Source: Bacteroidota bacterium (lineage in GTDB: Bacteria; Bacteroidota; Bacteroidia; AKYH767-A; OLB10). From it: DNA of 64,000 nt. The DNA is taken from NCBI GenBank assembly GCA_016699635.1, contig CP064983.1:2046001-2110000 (forward strand), written 5' to 3'. Both the position numbers and the translations under genes were made by a program. Under the pieces are notes generated by a model, which saw only the letters and a list, made by a program, of their open reading frames with translations, did not search any database and was not told where the DNA came from. The number at the start of each line of letters is the position of its first letter. Positions within the stretch are counted from its first letter, which is position 1. Below, in pieces: positions 9,323 to 17,766 of this stretch.

Positions 9323-10198
9323 CTACTTCCGCAGCTCAGAATCTTTTACAGGTGTAATTTTCTGACCATCAGTGTTATGGCTATTTCTGATGTCCACATC
9401 ACTTTTGCCCTGCCATTTGCCTTTTTTCCAGATAAAAGCATCATAAGTAAAATCGGGCCCATAGGTTTCTTCAGCACCTTTTAAAGTAGCTTTAGGCGGA
9501 CTTAAATGGTCGAAAACAATTTTTCTTCCTTTTGAATAATACTTTAAACTCATGACTGCCTGTGCATTGTATTGAAAAATTACACGCATACATTTTTCAG
9601 CACTCATAACTGGAAGCATGTTGGCAGGAGCTTTAAAAAGTTTTTTGCCAAAAACGGGTTTGTTTTTTTGAAAATGCAGCACATCAATTGTTTTGACAGT
9701 AGTTCTGTTGTCAACACCGCGCCAGCCGAGGAGGGTGTAGATGGTTTTTTTGTTTTCTTTTAATGGGATGATGCTGTAATAAATTGCGGCAAAATAATTG
9801 TCGGCATTTAAAATTTTGTCTGACGCTGTGTATTTATCCATAGCACCATCTGTAAGTGTATATGTTTTTATGGTTTTGGCTTTTTTGTCTTTTACCTGCA
9901 TCATGCCATAGATGCTGTAGGTTTTGGCTTCCATATTGGGTTGCACCCACTGATAAAATCTGATGAGTCCATCAGGTGATGTTACTGTTGATATTGAAGG
10001 TATGGTATCGAAGGAAGTGTTGAATGATTGTTCGGTAGCAAGAAATTTATTCATGGCATCGGTCAGCTTTAACTGATATTGCTGCCTTACGGAATCGCTA
10101 CTGCCTTTAATGACACTGTCTGCAAACAACTGTAGTTGTGCAAAAGTGTTGCCTGCGACAAAAAACAAGATAAGAGAAGTAATAGCTGTTCTGAACAT
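9323..10198 (-). CDS. Secreted protein of unknown function
   Basis: A 291-residue protein with a clear Sec signal peptide (MFRTAITSLILFFVAGNTFAQ, cleavage after TFA). The mature part is mixed alpha/beta, lysine-rich and ends KITPVKDSELRK. I recognise no catalytic motif or domain. It is probably periplasmic or surface-exposed and resembles hypothetical proteins seen only in Bacteroidota. It lies downstream of the ferredoxin gene but is separated from it by a strong terminator, so it is probably transcribed separately. Confidence 0.6.
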   Translation of the reverse strand: MFRTAITSLILFFVAGNTFAQLQLFADSVIKGSSDSVRQQYQLKLTDAMNKFLATEQSFNTSFDTIPSISTVTSPDGLIRFYQWVQPNMEAKTYSIYGMMQVKDKKAKTIKTYTLTDGAMDKYTASDKILNADNYFAAIYYSIIPLKENKKTIYTLLGWRGVDNRTTVKTIDVLHFQKNKPVFGKKLFKAPANMLPVMSAEKCMRVIFQYNAQAVMSLKYYSKGRKIVFDHLSPPKATLKGAEETYGPDFTYDAFIWKKGKWQGKSDVDIRNSHNTDGQKITPVKDSELRK

Positions 10199-10210
10199 GA
10201 TGTATAAAAC

Positions 10211-10251
10211 GAAAAAATCTGCTACATATTTAAAAGCGTGCAGCAGATTTT
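10211..10251 (-). terminator. Intrinsic terminator after the ferredoxin gene
   Basis: Inverted repeat AAAATCTGCT / AGCAGATTTT (10 of 10 bases paired). On the minus strand it is followed by a T-run (TTTTTTCG). It lies just downstream of the ferredoxin stop. Confidence 0.75.
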
Positions 10252-10271
10252 AAACAAATTTCAATCAAATA

Positions 10272-10619
10272 TTATTGGTGCATGCGTGATTTTTTCGCAA
10301 GTAACTCATCTTTCGATTCTCTGACATTTTCATCATCCACACAGCAGTCAACCGGGCACACCGAAGCACACTGTGGTTCGTCATGAAAGCCAACACATTC
10401 CGTGCATTTATCTGGTACAATATAGTAATGATCTAAATTAACAGGTGCTTGTGCTGTATCGGCATCAATGGCAGTGCCATCCATTTTGTTAAACATTCCT
10501 TTTACAGTAGTACCATCAGAGAAACGCCATTCTGCTCCGCCTTCGTAAATAGCGTTATTGGGGCATTCGGGTTCGCAGGCTCCGCAGTTGATACATTCGT
10601 CAGTAATTATAATAGCCAT
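10272..10619 (-). CDS. 4Fe-4S dicluster ferredoxin
   Basis: Small soluble electron carrier, 115 residues, with two [4Fe-4S] sites. The first motif is C9-x2-C12-x2-C15-x3-C19-P. The second is C72-x2-C75-x8-C84-x3-C88-P with C92 following. The longer spacing in the second site is typical of Fdx/YfhL-like ferredoxins. The region between is acidic. It is transcribed away from the acyl-CoA reductase gene, a pairing that suggests it could donate electrons in fatty-acid or aldehyde metabolism (inference). Confidence 0.9.
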   Translation of the reverse strand: MAIIITDECINCGACEPECPNNAIYEGGAEWRFSDGTTVKGMFNKMDGTAIDADTAQAPVNLDHYYIVPDKCTECVGFHDEPQCASVCPVDCCVDDENVRESKDELLAKKSRMHQ

Positions 10620-10649
10620 AATTTTGTGTTTTTATTTGAAGTGTTGGTG

Positions 10650-10657
10650 CAAATATA
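10650..10657 (-). promoter_or_regulatory. Bacteroidota -7 element of the ferredoxin gene
   Basis: TATATTTG on the minus strand fits TAnnTTTG and lies 30 bases upstream of the ferredoxin ATG. A TTTG lies upstream but closer than the usual -33 spacing. Confidence 0.5.
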
Positions 10658-10734
10658 AATTTATTTTACAAACAAGTTTTTATGCTAAAAAGTTGGTTTG
10701 AACTTGTTTTACTGAAATTCTTAAAAAAAGTTTT

Positions 10735-11790
10735 ATGTCACAGACAGAAAATATCATTAATACCTTTATCCGTGTTGGACAAAGAATTAAGGAACAATGT
10801 GAACAATATCCCAATGGACAACTTGGAGATATTATTGTTAGTGCCAAAGTCAATAACCCTTGGTTTACAGTGCAAAATCAGATTAAAGCATTAGAGGCAA
10901 TAACTATTATGTTGCAACCGGATTCGCTACAACAATGGATTAGCTGTTACAGCATTTCTGAACATCTGCCAAAAAATATTGGTGTGGTGATGGCGGGAAA
11001 TATCCCTGCCGTGGGTTTTCACGATTTGATGACTGTTTTAGTTTCAGGCAACAAAATTCAGATTAAACTCTCATCATCTGACAGGATTTTAATGGAATGG
11101 ATTACAGATATTATTAAAAGTGAAAATACAGAGCTGGGAAAGCGGATTTCTTTTGTGGACAAACTACAAAAGCCCGATGCCGTTATTGCCACAGGTTCTG
11201 ATAATACAGCCCGCTATTTCCATTATTATTTCAGTAAAGTGCCACATGTTATAAGGAAAAACAGAAATAGTGTAGCGGTGTTGAATGGAAATGAAACCAA
11301 GGAACAATTGTTTGCTTTAGGCGATGATATCTTCTCCTATTTTGGTTTAGGTTGCCGCAATGTATCAAAGTTAATGGTGCCTGAGAATTACAATTTCGAA
11401 AAATTCTTTAATGCAATTGAACCTTATGGCAATGAACTGTTATTACACAACAAATATCTGAACAACTACGATTATTACCGTGCAATTTATCTGATGGAGA
11501 ATGTGCCTTTTCTTACTAATAACTTTGTGCATTTAGTTCAGCAGGAAAATATTGCTTCTCCGGTTTCTGTACTTCATTACGAAACTTATAGCAACCATAA
11601 AGTTTTGCAACAGTCTCTTGAAGTCAATGCAGATAAAATTCAGTGCATTATTTCTGACGAAAATATTACCGGAAAAGAAATAAAATTCGGACAAGGGCAA
11701 CAACCATCGGCAAGTGATTATGCCGATGGTGTAGATACCCTTCGTTTTTTAATTGAACAATGCTCTGATCAACAAATCAGCAATCTTTAA
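10735..11790 (+). CDS. Acyl-CoA reductase (LuxC family)
   Basis: Reduces acyl-CoA or acyl-protein to a fatty aldehyde with NADPH; soluble, 351 residues. The nucleotide-binding segment VIATGSDNTARYF lies near 151-163. The catalytic cysteine is Cys207 in YFGLGCRNVSK, matching the aldehyde-dehydrogenase-like active site of LuxC. No luciferase or LuxD/LuxE partner is nearby, so this is not a bioluminescence gene. Single gene, divergent from the ferredoxin gene. Its 3' end overlaps the convergent DPP III gene by four bases. Confidence 0.85.
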   Translation: MSQTENIINTFIRVGQRIKEQCEQYPNGQLGDIIVSAKVNNPWFTVQNQIKALEAITIMLQPDSLQQWISCYSISEHLPKNIGVVMAGNIPAVGFHDLMTVLVSGNKIQIKLSSSDRILMEWITDIIKSENTELGKRISFVDKLQKPDAVIATGSDNTARYFHYYFSKVPHVIRKNRNSVAVLNGNETKEQLFALGDDIFSYFGLGCRNVSKLMVPENYNFEKFFNAIEPYGNELLLHNKYLNNYDYYRAIYLMENVPFLTNNFVHLVQQENIASPVSVLHYETYSNHKVLQQSLEVNADKIQCIISDENITGKEIKFGQGQQPSASDYADGVDTLRFLIEQCSDQQISNL

Positions 11791-13856
11791 TTTTTTATTG
11801 GCAGAAAGGAAAATTCTTTTCCGTATTCAAGCATTTGAGGTAGAAAATCATTGTTGTATTCTACTTTCACATCTATAATGCTGTCACCCTGCATAACAGG
11901 AACTAACTTAGGTTGAATAAAGCCCATGTAAGGCGCAATGTTCAATGCTTCATATCTTTTGTGAACTTCTTTCAGCAAATCCTGATCAACTTTTACACCA
12001 AAATTTTCCACTAAATTTTTTCCTGATGTATAATCACCTTCAGATTTAATTCGCTGTATTTCTTTTAGTAACTCACCAAACAAGGTTCTTAGTTTATCGT
12101 AATCATTTATTTTGAAATAAGTTTTACCATTACGTGTGATGCGTTCAATAACATTTGCTTCTTTACCTTTCTCATAAACCCATGATGCTACAAGCTGACG
12201 GTTGCGCATGTGCGATTCTTCAAGATTGTCTCCGGGATTTATTCTGTTAAGCTGTGTCATCAATCCGTTTAAAATGTATGAATCATATTCTGCTTTTCCT
12301 ACTTCAATAGATGGCATTACACCAATATCAACTAATTTCTTGTCGGTGATATAATATAGTGCAACCAAGTCGGCACGAGCTTCTTCCAATGTGCTTGCAT
12401 AATTTTTTAATGTTACATCTGTACCTGCAACACCATCATTTATTTTTCCTGAAGCATGACCAATTACTTCATGCATATCGGTATGAAGATCACCGGCTAA
12501 AGCTCCATATTTTTTAACACGTTCTTTCACTTGAGGATTTTCTCCAAACTCGTCAATCATCGGACTTTTGGCTCGGGCATAATTATAAGAAGCTACAATA
12601 TTTCCTAATGAAACAGACTTAGAGCCTACTTTTTCACGAATCCATTCCTGATTAGGAAGATTTATTCCAATAGGAGTTGATGGCGCAGCATCACCACTTT
12701 CATTAATAACGGTAATAACTTTTGCTGAAATACCTGTAACACTTTTCTTTTTATGCTCCGGTAAAATTGGTGAGTGGTCTTCAAACCATTGCGCTTCTTT
12801 TCCAATTGCAGCAATTCGTTTTGTAGCTTCCAGATCTTTAAGACTAAGCACCGATTCGTAAGCGCCTTTCTTATGCATTGGGTCGAGATAAACTTCAATA
12901 AATCCATTGGCAATGTCAATGCGGCTTTCAGTATCTTTTACCCACAACACACAATAATCATCATAATCTTTCAGGTTTCCGGTTTTGTAAAACTTAACTA
13001 ATGCTTCAAGAGTAGCTTTTTGTGCATCGTTTTCTGCAACGGTAACAGCTTTTTCGAGCCAGTAAATAATTTTATCAATAGCAGCACCATACATACCACC
13101 CGATTTCCAAACCTGCTCTTCTACCTTTCCATTCACTTTCACCACTTTTGAGTTTAATCCCCATGAAGGTTGTTCTTTTACACCGGGTTGTATTTTGCTT
13201 TTATAAAACTGCTCAACTTCTTTTTGAGTAACACCTTCATAAAGATTACTTGATGAGGCTTTAACATTATCGGCATCAGCAGCAAGTGATACTCCTTTTG
13301 TATCAATTTTTGGATCAAATAAAAGAGGCTTTAGATAGGCAATATACTCTTCAATATTTTTTCCTTCGTTGGGCATTTTGCTGTAATCACTTTTTGAAAT
13401 TAAAGTATCTAAAAATGCCTGATCAAATTCAGGTGTCATTTTATCTGTGGAGTAATGATGGTGAATGCCATTACTGAAGAAAAAGCGTTTAGCATAAACC
13501 ACAAACTTTTTGTAATTATCTTCGTTCTTATCACCCTGATAGGTTTCAAGAATTGTTTCTATGGTTTTTCTTATCTGAAGGTTGTGGCGGTTTTTCTGAT
13601 CATAAAAAATATCGCGCCCCGACATTCCTGCCATATATAGATAGTAAGCTAATTGTTTTTGTTTTAAACTGAGTTCTTCAAAGCCGGGAATAGTATATCG
13701 CAGCATTTGAATATCGGCAAAGCGATCTGCTACAATTTCAACTTCTGGTGTTGTCTTGGCTACAGGTGTTGTGTTTTCTTGCTTTGGTGTTTGTTTGCAT
13801 GATGTTAGTGCTAAAACACCTGCTGTTGCTGTTAGGATTACAAGTAAAATTCTCAT
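11787..13856 (-). CDS. Dipeptidyl peptidase III lipoprotein (M49)
   Basis: Zinc peptidase releasing dipeptides from peptide N-termini. The N-terminus is a lipoprotein signal with lipobox LTSC (MRILLVILTATAGVLALTSC), so the enzyme is membrane-anchored in the periplasm or outer membrane. The six-residue zinc motif HEVIGH is near residue 460 and the third-ligand motif EEARAD near 490. The length of 689 residues agrees with bacterial M49 enzymes. It forms a single-gene unit; the upstream secreted protein is about 100 bases away on the same strand. Confidence 0.93.
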   Translation of the reverse strand: MRILLVILTATAGVLALTSCKQTPKQENTTPVAKTTPEVEIVADRFADIQMLRYTIPGFEELSLKQKQLAYYLYMAGMSGRDIFYDQKNRHNLQIRKTIETILETYQGDKNEDNYKKFVVYAKRFFFSNGIHHHYSTDKMTPEFDQAFLDTLISKSDYSKMPNEGKNIEEYIAYLKPLLFDPKIDTKGVSLAADADNVKASSSNLYEGVTQKEVEQFYKSKIQPGVKEQPSWGLNSKVVKVNGKVEEQVWKSGGMYGAAIDKIIYWLEKAVTVAENDAQKATLEALVKFYKTGNLKDYDDYCVLWVKDTESRIDIANGFIEVYLDPMHKKGAYESVLSLKDLEATKRIAAIGKEAQWFEDHSPILPEHKKKSVTGISAKVITVINESGDAAPSTPIGINLPNQEWIREKVGSKSVSLGNIVASYNYARAKSPMIDEFGENPQVKERVKKYGALAGDLHTDMHEVIGHASGKINDGVAGTDVTLKNYASTLEEARADLVALYYITDKKLVDIGVMPSIEVGKAEYDSYILNGLMTQLNRINPGDNLEESHMRNRQLVASWVYEKGKEANVIERITRNGKTYFKINDYDKLRTLFGELLKEIQRIKSEGDYTSGKNLVENFGVKVDQDLLKEVHKRYEALNIAPYMGFIQPKLVPVMQGDSIIDVKVEYNNDFLPQMLEYGKEFSFLPIKN

Positions 13857-13956
13857 TTCTTATGGATTTAAAAATTAAAGCAGACAAAGTTGCTTAAAAA
13901 ACTAAACCATAATCAAAAGAAAAAGTTAAGAAATGCTGAATAAAGCATTTAAGAAT

Positions 13957-14586
13957 TTATTCTTCCTTAACAAAAAGTATATCTGAAAAAGGCAGAAAAT
14001 AGTTTGGCAGACATTTAAAATTTTCTCCGTCTTTAAAAAGGTTAATTCCTTTAAAGCTAACATCTTCTAAAGAGGGTTTAAGTCGCACTTCAAAGTAGGT
14101 ATTGGCATTCAACTCATCTTTTATAGTACTTGCCACATCGGGATACAACTCATGCACCAAAAATATTTTTTCGCAATTTTTTGTGTCAATGTTTATCACG
14201 CCATCTTCATTGGCTTCATATTCTTTAGTCAGATTGCCAAAGGTAACAATAGCCCTTACCTTTTGTGTCAGATATTGGTTTTCATCACGGACAACAACTT
14301 TATAGGTCTTTCCACTGATGCGTTGTTCTGTAATTTCAAAATCTGCACCACCAATTTTATCACTGCTTAATTTTATGGTATCGCCATCAAAGGTGTAAGT
14401 TCCTTTTGCTTTGCGGTCAACAGCTCCATAAGAATAAAAAAACTCAAATGTGTTGTCTGGAAGAAACTGAAAGGCCGCTGCCATATCATGAATGCCATGC
14501 AAGCGGTAAATGCCGTTTAATGTATTCTGTGCATTCATAGTACTATTAGATAATGTCAGTAAAAACAAAAGGAGTATTCGGTTCAT
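13957..14586 (-). CDS. Secreted protein of unknown function
   Basis: A 209-residue protein with a signal peptide (MNRILLLFLLTLSNSTMNAQ). The mature part looks beta-rich: FQFLPDNTFEFFYSYGAVDR followed by KGTYTFDGDTIKL, a pattern like lipocalin-type stress or cell-wall sensing proteins. No catalytic residues are recognisable. It is divergent from the ECF sigma gene, so the two may share the regulatory region. Confidence 0.6.
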   Translation of the reverse strand: MNRILLLFLLTLSNSTMNAQNTLNGIYRLHGIHDMAAAFQFLPDNTFEFFYSYGAVDRKAKGTYTFDGDTIKLSSDKIGGADFEITEQRISGKTYKVVVRDENQYLTQKVRAIVTFGNLTKEYEANEDGVINIDTKNCEKIFLVHELYPDVASTIKDELNANTYFEVRLKPSLEDVSFKGINLFKDGENFKCLPNYFLPFSDILFVKEE

Positions 14587-14685
14587 TCTTCAAAAGTAGT
14601 GATTGCAGGCAACTTCAACCCAATATTGATATATTCTTTTAATTCTCAATTCTTCACTCTGAATTCTTAATTATTAGAAAATCCC

Positions 14686-14715
14686 TGTAACTTTACCGGC
14701 AGTAGTGCGTCTTAT
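14686..14715 (+). promoter_or_regulatory. ECF-type promoter upstream of the sigma factor
   Basis: TGTAACTTT (14686-14694) and CGTCTTAT (14708-14715), with 16 bases between GTAAC and CGTC. This resembles the -35/-10 pair seen in front of autoregulated ECF sigma genes of Bacteroidota and differs from the housekeeping TTTG/TAnnTTTG type. The sigma start codon follows 20 bases later. Confidence 0.6.
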
Positions 14716-14735
14716 ACTTAAACACGAAACTATTT

Positions 14736-15218
14736 GTGACAGCATTGGAGTACAATACCTGTGTGGATCAATATGCTGACGGCATTTACCGTTTTATCCT
14801 GTATAATATAAAAGATGAGGATGATGCGCGTGATGTGGTGCAGGATACCTTTGAAAAATGCTGGCGCAATCATGAAAATGTTCAATATGAAAAGGCAAAA
14901 TCTTATTTGTTTACCACTGCACATCATACTATGATTGACAGAATCAGAAAATCGAGCCGTCAGGAATTATTAAATGAGTATCATGAGGAGCCTTCGCACA
15001 GCAAACATTATTCTGACTTAAAAAATGTGTTGAAACTAGCATTGGATAAATTGCCTTCCATACAAAAGTCAGTGATTTTATTGCGCGACTATGAAGGTTA
15101 TGATTATAAAGAAATTGGAGAGATAACAGGACTTAGCGAATCGCAGGTGAAGGTTTATATTTACAGAGGTAGAGTAGCATTAAAGGAGTTTATCGGTAGC
15201 ATGAGTAATGTAATATAG
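14736..15218 (+). CDS. ECF RNA polymerase sigma factor
   Basis: Sigma-70 family group 4 factor, 160 residues. Region 2 includes DEDDARDVVQDTFEKCWRN and MIDRIRK. Region 4 includes LRDYEGYDYKEIGEITGLSE and a helix-turn-helix SQVKVYIYRGRVALKEF. Start is a GTG at 14736, 20 bases after the -10 of a matching ECF promoter, so the gene is probably autoregulated. It is two bases from the anti-sigma-like gene. The regulon is unknown. Confidence 0.93.
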   Translation: MTALEYNTCVDQYADGIYRFILYNIKDEDDARDVVQDTFEKCWRNHENVQYEKAKSYLFTTAHHTMIDRIRKSSRQELLNEYHEEPSHSKHYSDLKNVLKLALDKLPSIQKSVILLRDYEGYDYKEIGEITGLSESQVKVYIYRGRVALKEFIGSMSNVI

Positions 15219-15220
15219 AG

Positions 15221-16273
15221 ATGATTAACAGAAGCAACTATGAGGTTTGGTTTATTGATTATGCTGACGGACAACTCAGCCCCGATCAGGTTGCCGAAAT
15301 GTTGCTTTTTCTCGAAGAAAACCCTGACTTAAAAAATGAGTTTAGCTTATTTGAGCAGGTAACATTGCCTGTTGACACGGTTGAGTTTGCTTTTAAGAAA
15401 AGTTTAAAAAAAACAAAGCCTTCTAAAGAAGTCTTTGATGAAATGGCTGTTCGTTTTTTAGAGAATGAAATTTCGCCAGCGGAATTAGAGCAATATCAAC
15501 AATGGATAAATGATTTTGCTGATTTAAAGGCAGAGCATAGTTTATTTGCACAGATAAAGTTACATGCTGATGAGAGTGTTGTTTTTCGGGGTAAGAATAA
15601 GTTAAAGAAGAAAGTCGGCAATGTGGTTTTATTGCCATGGCTTCGTTATGCTGCTGCTGCATGTGTTGTTGCAATGGTGTTGTTTTTTGCAAACAGAAAT
15701 ACACCTGATAATCATCAACAGGCCGAACATAAATCTGTTAGTAATCCCGTACAACATAATAAACCAACAATAAAAGTTGATGTTAAGCCTGATGCTAAGA
15801 ATACAATTGCTTTGTCATCAAATAAAAATAGTACTGAACCGGTTGGAATTATAAAACACCACAATCAAAAATTAGAAATAAAAGAAAGTTGGAAGAACCC
15901 ATCAATTGAAATTGCATTGATAAAAACCAAGGAGGCTACACTAACTTCATCAGTTAATCCTGAAATAGTGCCTGCAGCTAATATGGAAAACTCATATACA
16001 TTGGTGATGAGAAACACAGATATCCAATCTGAAAAAAAGCAGGATATCATAAAAGACATTGCCCTTCAAAAGTTTAATTCATTTACAGAAGATATTGCCG
16101 GACTACCCGTTGAGAAAGGCAAACTGAAAACACTTGCAGTTTTTGGCAAGATAGTTAACCGGCTTACTTTTAGACGGGTAAATATTGAAACAACTTATTC
16201 TGATGATGGCAAGTTAATGGCTTATTCAGTTAGTGCAGGCAATTTTAATTTCGAGCACGAAGTAGTAAAATAA
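15221..16273 (+). CDS. Putative anti-sigma factor, single-pass membrane protein
   Basis: A 350-residue protein in operon with the ECF sigma gene. The cytoplasmic N-terminus contains two related segments: DYADGQLSPDQVAEMLLFLE with SLFEQVTL, and FLENEISPAELEQYQQWI with SLFAQIKL. These resemble anti-sigma binding domains. One membrane segment follows (VVLLPWLRYAAAACVVAMVL, about residues 131-150). The C-terminal 200 residues are low-complexity and basic, presumably periplasmic. No zinc-binding HxxxCxxC is visible. Role as anti-sigma is inferred from operon position and topology. Confidence 0.7.
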   Translation: MINRSNYEVWFIDYADGQLSPDQVAEMLLFLEENPDLKNEFSLFEQVTLPVDTVEFAFKKSLKKTKPSKEVFDEMAVRFLENEISPAELEQYQQWINDFADLKAEHSLFAQIKLHADESVVFRGKNKLKKKVGNVVLLPWLRYAAAACVVAMVLFFANRNTPDNHQQAEHKSVSNPVQHNKPTIKVDVKPDAKNTIALSSNKNSTEPVGIIKHHNQKLEIKESWKNPSIEIALIKTKEATLTSSVNPEIVPAANMENSYTLVMRNTDIQSEKKQDIIKDIALQKFNSFTEDIAGLPVEKGKLKTLAVFGKIVNRLTFRRVNIETTYSDDGKLMAYSVSAGNFNFEHEVVK

Positions 16274-16667
16274 CTACGCTGTAGAAATGAACAACTGTTG
16301 ATTAGTTCAACTTTGCTGACATTGATTGCATTATACCTTTAAATGTCGCTTTTATCTTTTGCTTCATAAAATATTTGGTTAATTCAGATAAAATATTAGC
16401 TGTCATTTATAGAGTAAAAATCAAAAAAGTTAATTCTGCAAATAAAATCAAACAAAAAAATTTTCAACGTGTTTTTTGTTCAAAAGTGTGTTTGATTGTT
16501 TAAAAATTCAAGCACTGTTCAATGTTATTTTTAACTTGATTTGTAAACGGAATTGCAAGCGGTATTACCACCCTTAGATTTCAGATTAATAATTCATTTA
16601 CGATTAAAAATAAATAGCAGATTATGAAAAAATAGTCTGTGGAGGAACTTTTTTACCAATAAAAAAT
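16274..16667 (+). other. Intergenic leader before nrdB
   Basis: A 394-base AT-rich gap. It contains a 9-base inverted repeat (16446-16454 with 16489-16497). Overlapping it is a second stem AACAAAAAA / TTTTTTGTT (16451-16459 with 16472-16480), so only one can form at a time. I found no recognisable riboswitch, no NrdR-like box that I would trust, and no clear TAnnTTTG element. It presumably carries the nrdB promoter. Confidence 0.4.
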
Positions 16668-17639
16668 ATGATGCAAGACGAATTACTTTTAAGAGAAAAC
16701 AAAGAACGCTTTGTGCTGTTGCCAATCAACTATCCGAAGGTTTGGGAGATGTATAAAAAACATGAACAAAGTTTCTGGACAGCAGAAGAGATTGACCTGC
16801 ACCCCGATTTGGTTGACTGGGAAAATAAACTCAATGACGATGAACGACATTTTATAAAACATGTGCTTGCATTTTTTGCTGCAAGCGATGGCATTGTGAA
16901 CGAAAACCTTGCCGTAAATTTTATGAGTGAGGTTCAGATTCCTGAAGCACGTTGTTTCTATGGATTTCAGATAATGATGGAGAACATTCACTCCGAAACA
17001 TACTCCTTATTGATTGACGCCTATATAAAGGACCCTAAAGAGAAGCATTATTTATTTAATGCCATCGAAACAGTTCCTTGCGTAAAGAAAAAAGCCGACT
17101 GGGCATTACGTTGGATTCAGAATGGAAGCTTTGCTGAAAGGTTAGTTGCATTTGCTGCAGTTGAAGGCATTTTCTTCTCCGGTAGTTTTTGTTCTATTTT
17201 CTGGTTGAAGAAAAGAGGGTTAATGCCCGGACTTACATTCTCTAATGAATTGATTTCGCGTGATGAAGGTCTGCATTGCGATTTTGCATGCTTATTATAT
17301 AGTATGCTTCAAAATAAAATGACACAAGAGCAAGTGCATACAATTATAAAAGATGCTGTTAACTGCGAACATGAATTTGTTACCGATGCATTACCGGTTT
17401 CTCTGATAGGTATGAATGCCAGACTTATGTGTCAGTATATTGAATTTGTGGCCGACAGGTTATTAGTTTCTTTAGGCTATTCAAAAATTTACAATGCTGC
17501 CAATCCTTTCGATTTTATGGAAATGATCTCATTACAAGGTAAAACCAACTTTTTTGAGAAGCGTGTAGGCGAATATAAAAAGGCAGGAGTGGCTCAGTCA
17601 CAGGAGTCACAGAAAATCAGGTTTGACGAAGACTTTTAA
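16668..17639 (+). CDS. nrdB: Ribonucleotide reductase, class I beta subunit
   Basis: Small subunit that holds the diiron-tyrosyl radical for reduction of ribonucleotides to deoxyribonucleotides. Iron ligands are visible in FFAASDGIVNENL, MMENIHSETY (Glu and His), AAVEGIFFSGSF (Glu) and ISRDEGLHCDFA (Glu and His). The radical tyrosine is the Y of HSETYSLL. The length of 323 residues is normal. Two ATG codons occur in tandem at 16668 and 16671. nrdA follows after a terminator-like hairpin, so the ratio of the two mRNAs may be set there. Confidence 0.96.
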   Translation: MMQDELLLRENKERFVLLPINYPKVWEMYKKHEQSFWTAEEIDLHPDLVDWENKLNDDERHFIKHVLAFFAASDGIVNENLAVNFMSEVQIPEARCFYGFQIMMENIHSETYSLLIDAYIKDPKEKHYLFNAIETVPCVKKKADWALRWIQNGSFAERLVAFAAVEGIFFSGSFCSIFWLKKRGLMPGLTFSNELISRDEGLHCDFACLLYSMLQNKMTQEQVHTIIKDAVNCEHEFVTDALPVSLIGMNARLMCQYIEFVADRLLVSLGYSKIYNAANPFDFMEMISLQGKTNFFEKRVGEYKKAGVAQSQESQKIRFDEDF

Positions 17640-17653
17640 CAACCAACTGTTGA

Positions 17654-17691
17654 AAGCCGGTAGAAAATATTTTTTTCTGCCGGCTTTTTTA
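17654..17691 (+). terminator. Intrinsic terminator or attenuator between nrdB and nrdA
   Basis: AAAGCCGG-TAGAAAA pairs with TTTTCTG-CCGGCTTT around a short loop, followed by a T-run. It sits 14 bases past the nrdB stop and 76 bases before nrdA, so nrdA may need its own promoter or read-through. Confidence 0.8.
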
Positions 17692-17766
17692 TCTGTTAAT
17701 TTATGCTACCTGAAATAACAATAATCTACAAACAATTTAACACAACCACCTAACAAGAAAAATCAC

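Noticed and set aside
10735..11790. Bioluminescence (lux) function for the LuxC-type gene
   Set aside because: No luxAB, luxD or luxE gene is present and LuxC-type reductases are widespread in non-luminous Bacteroidota.
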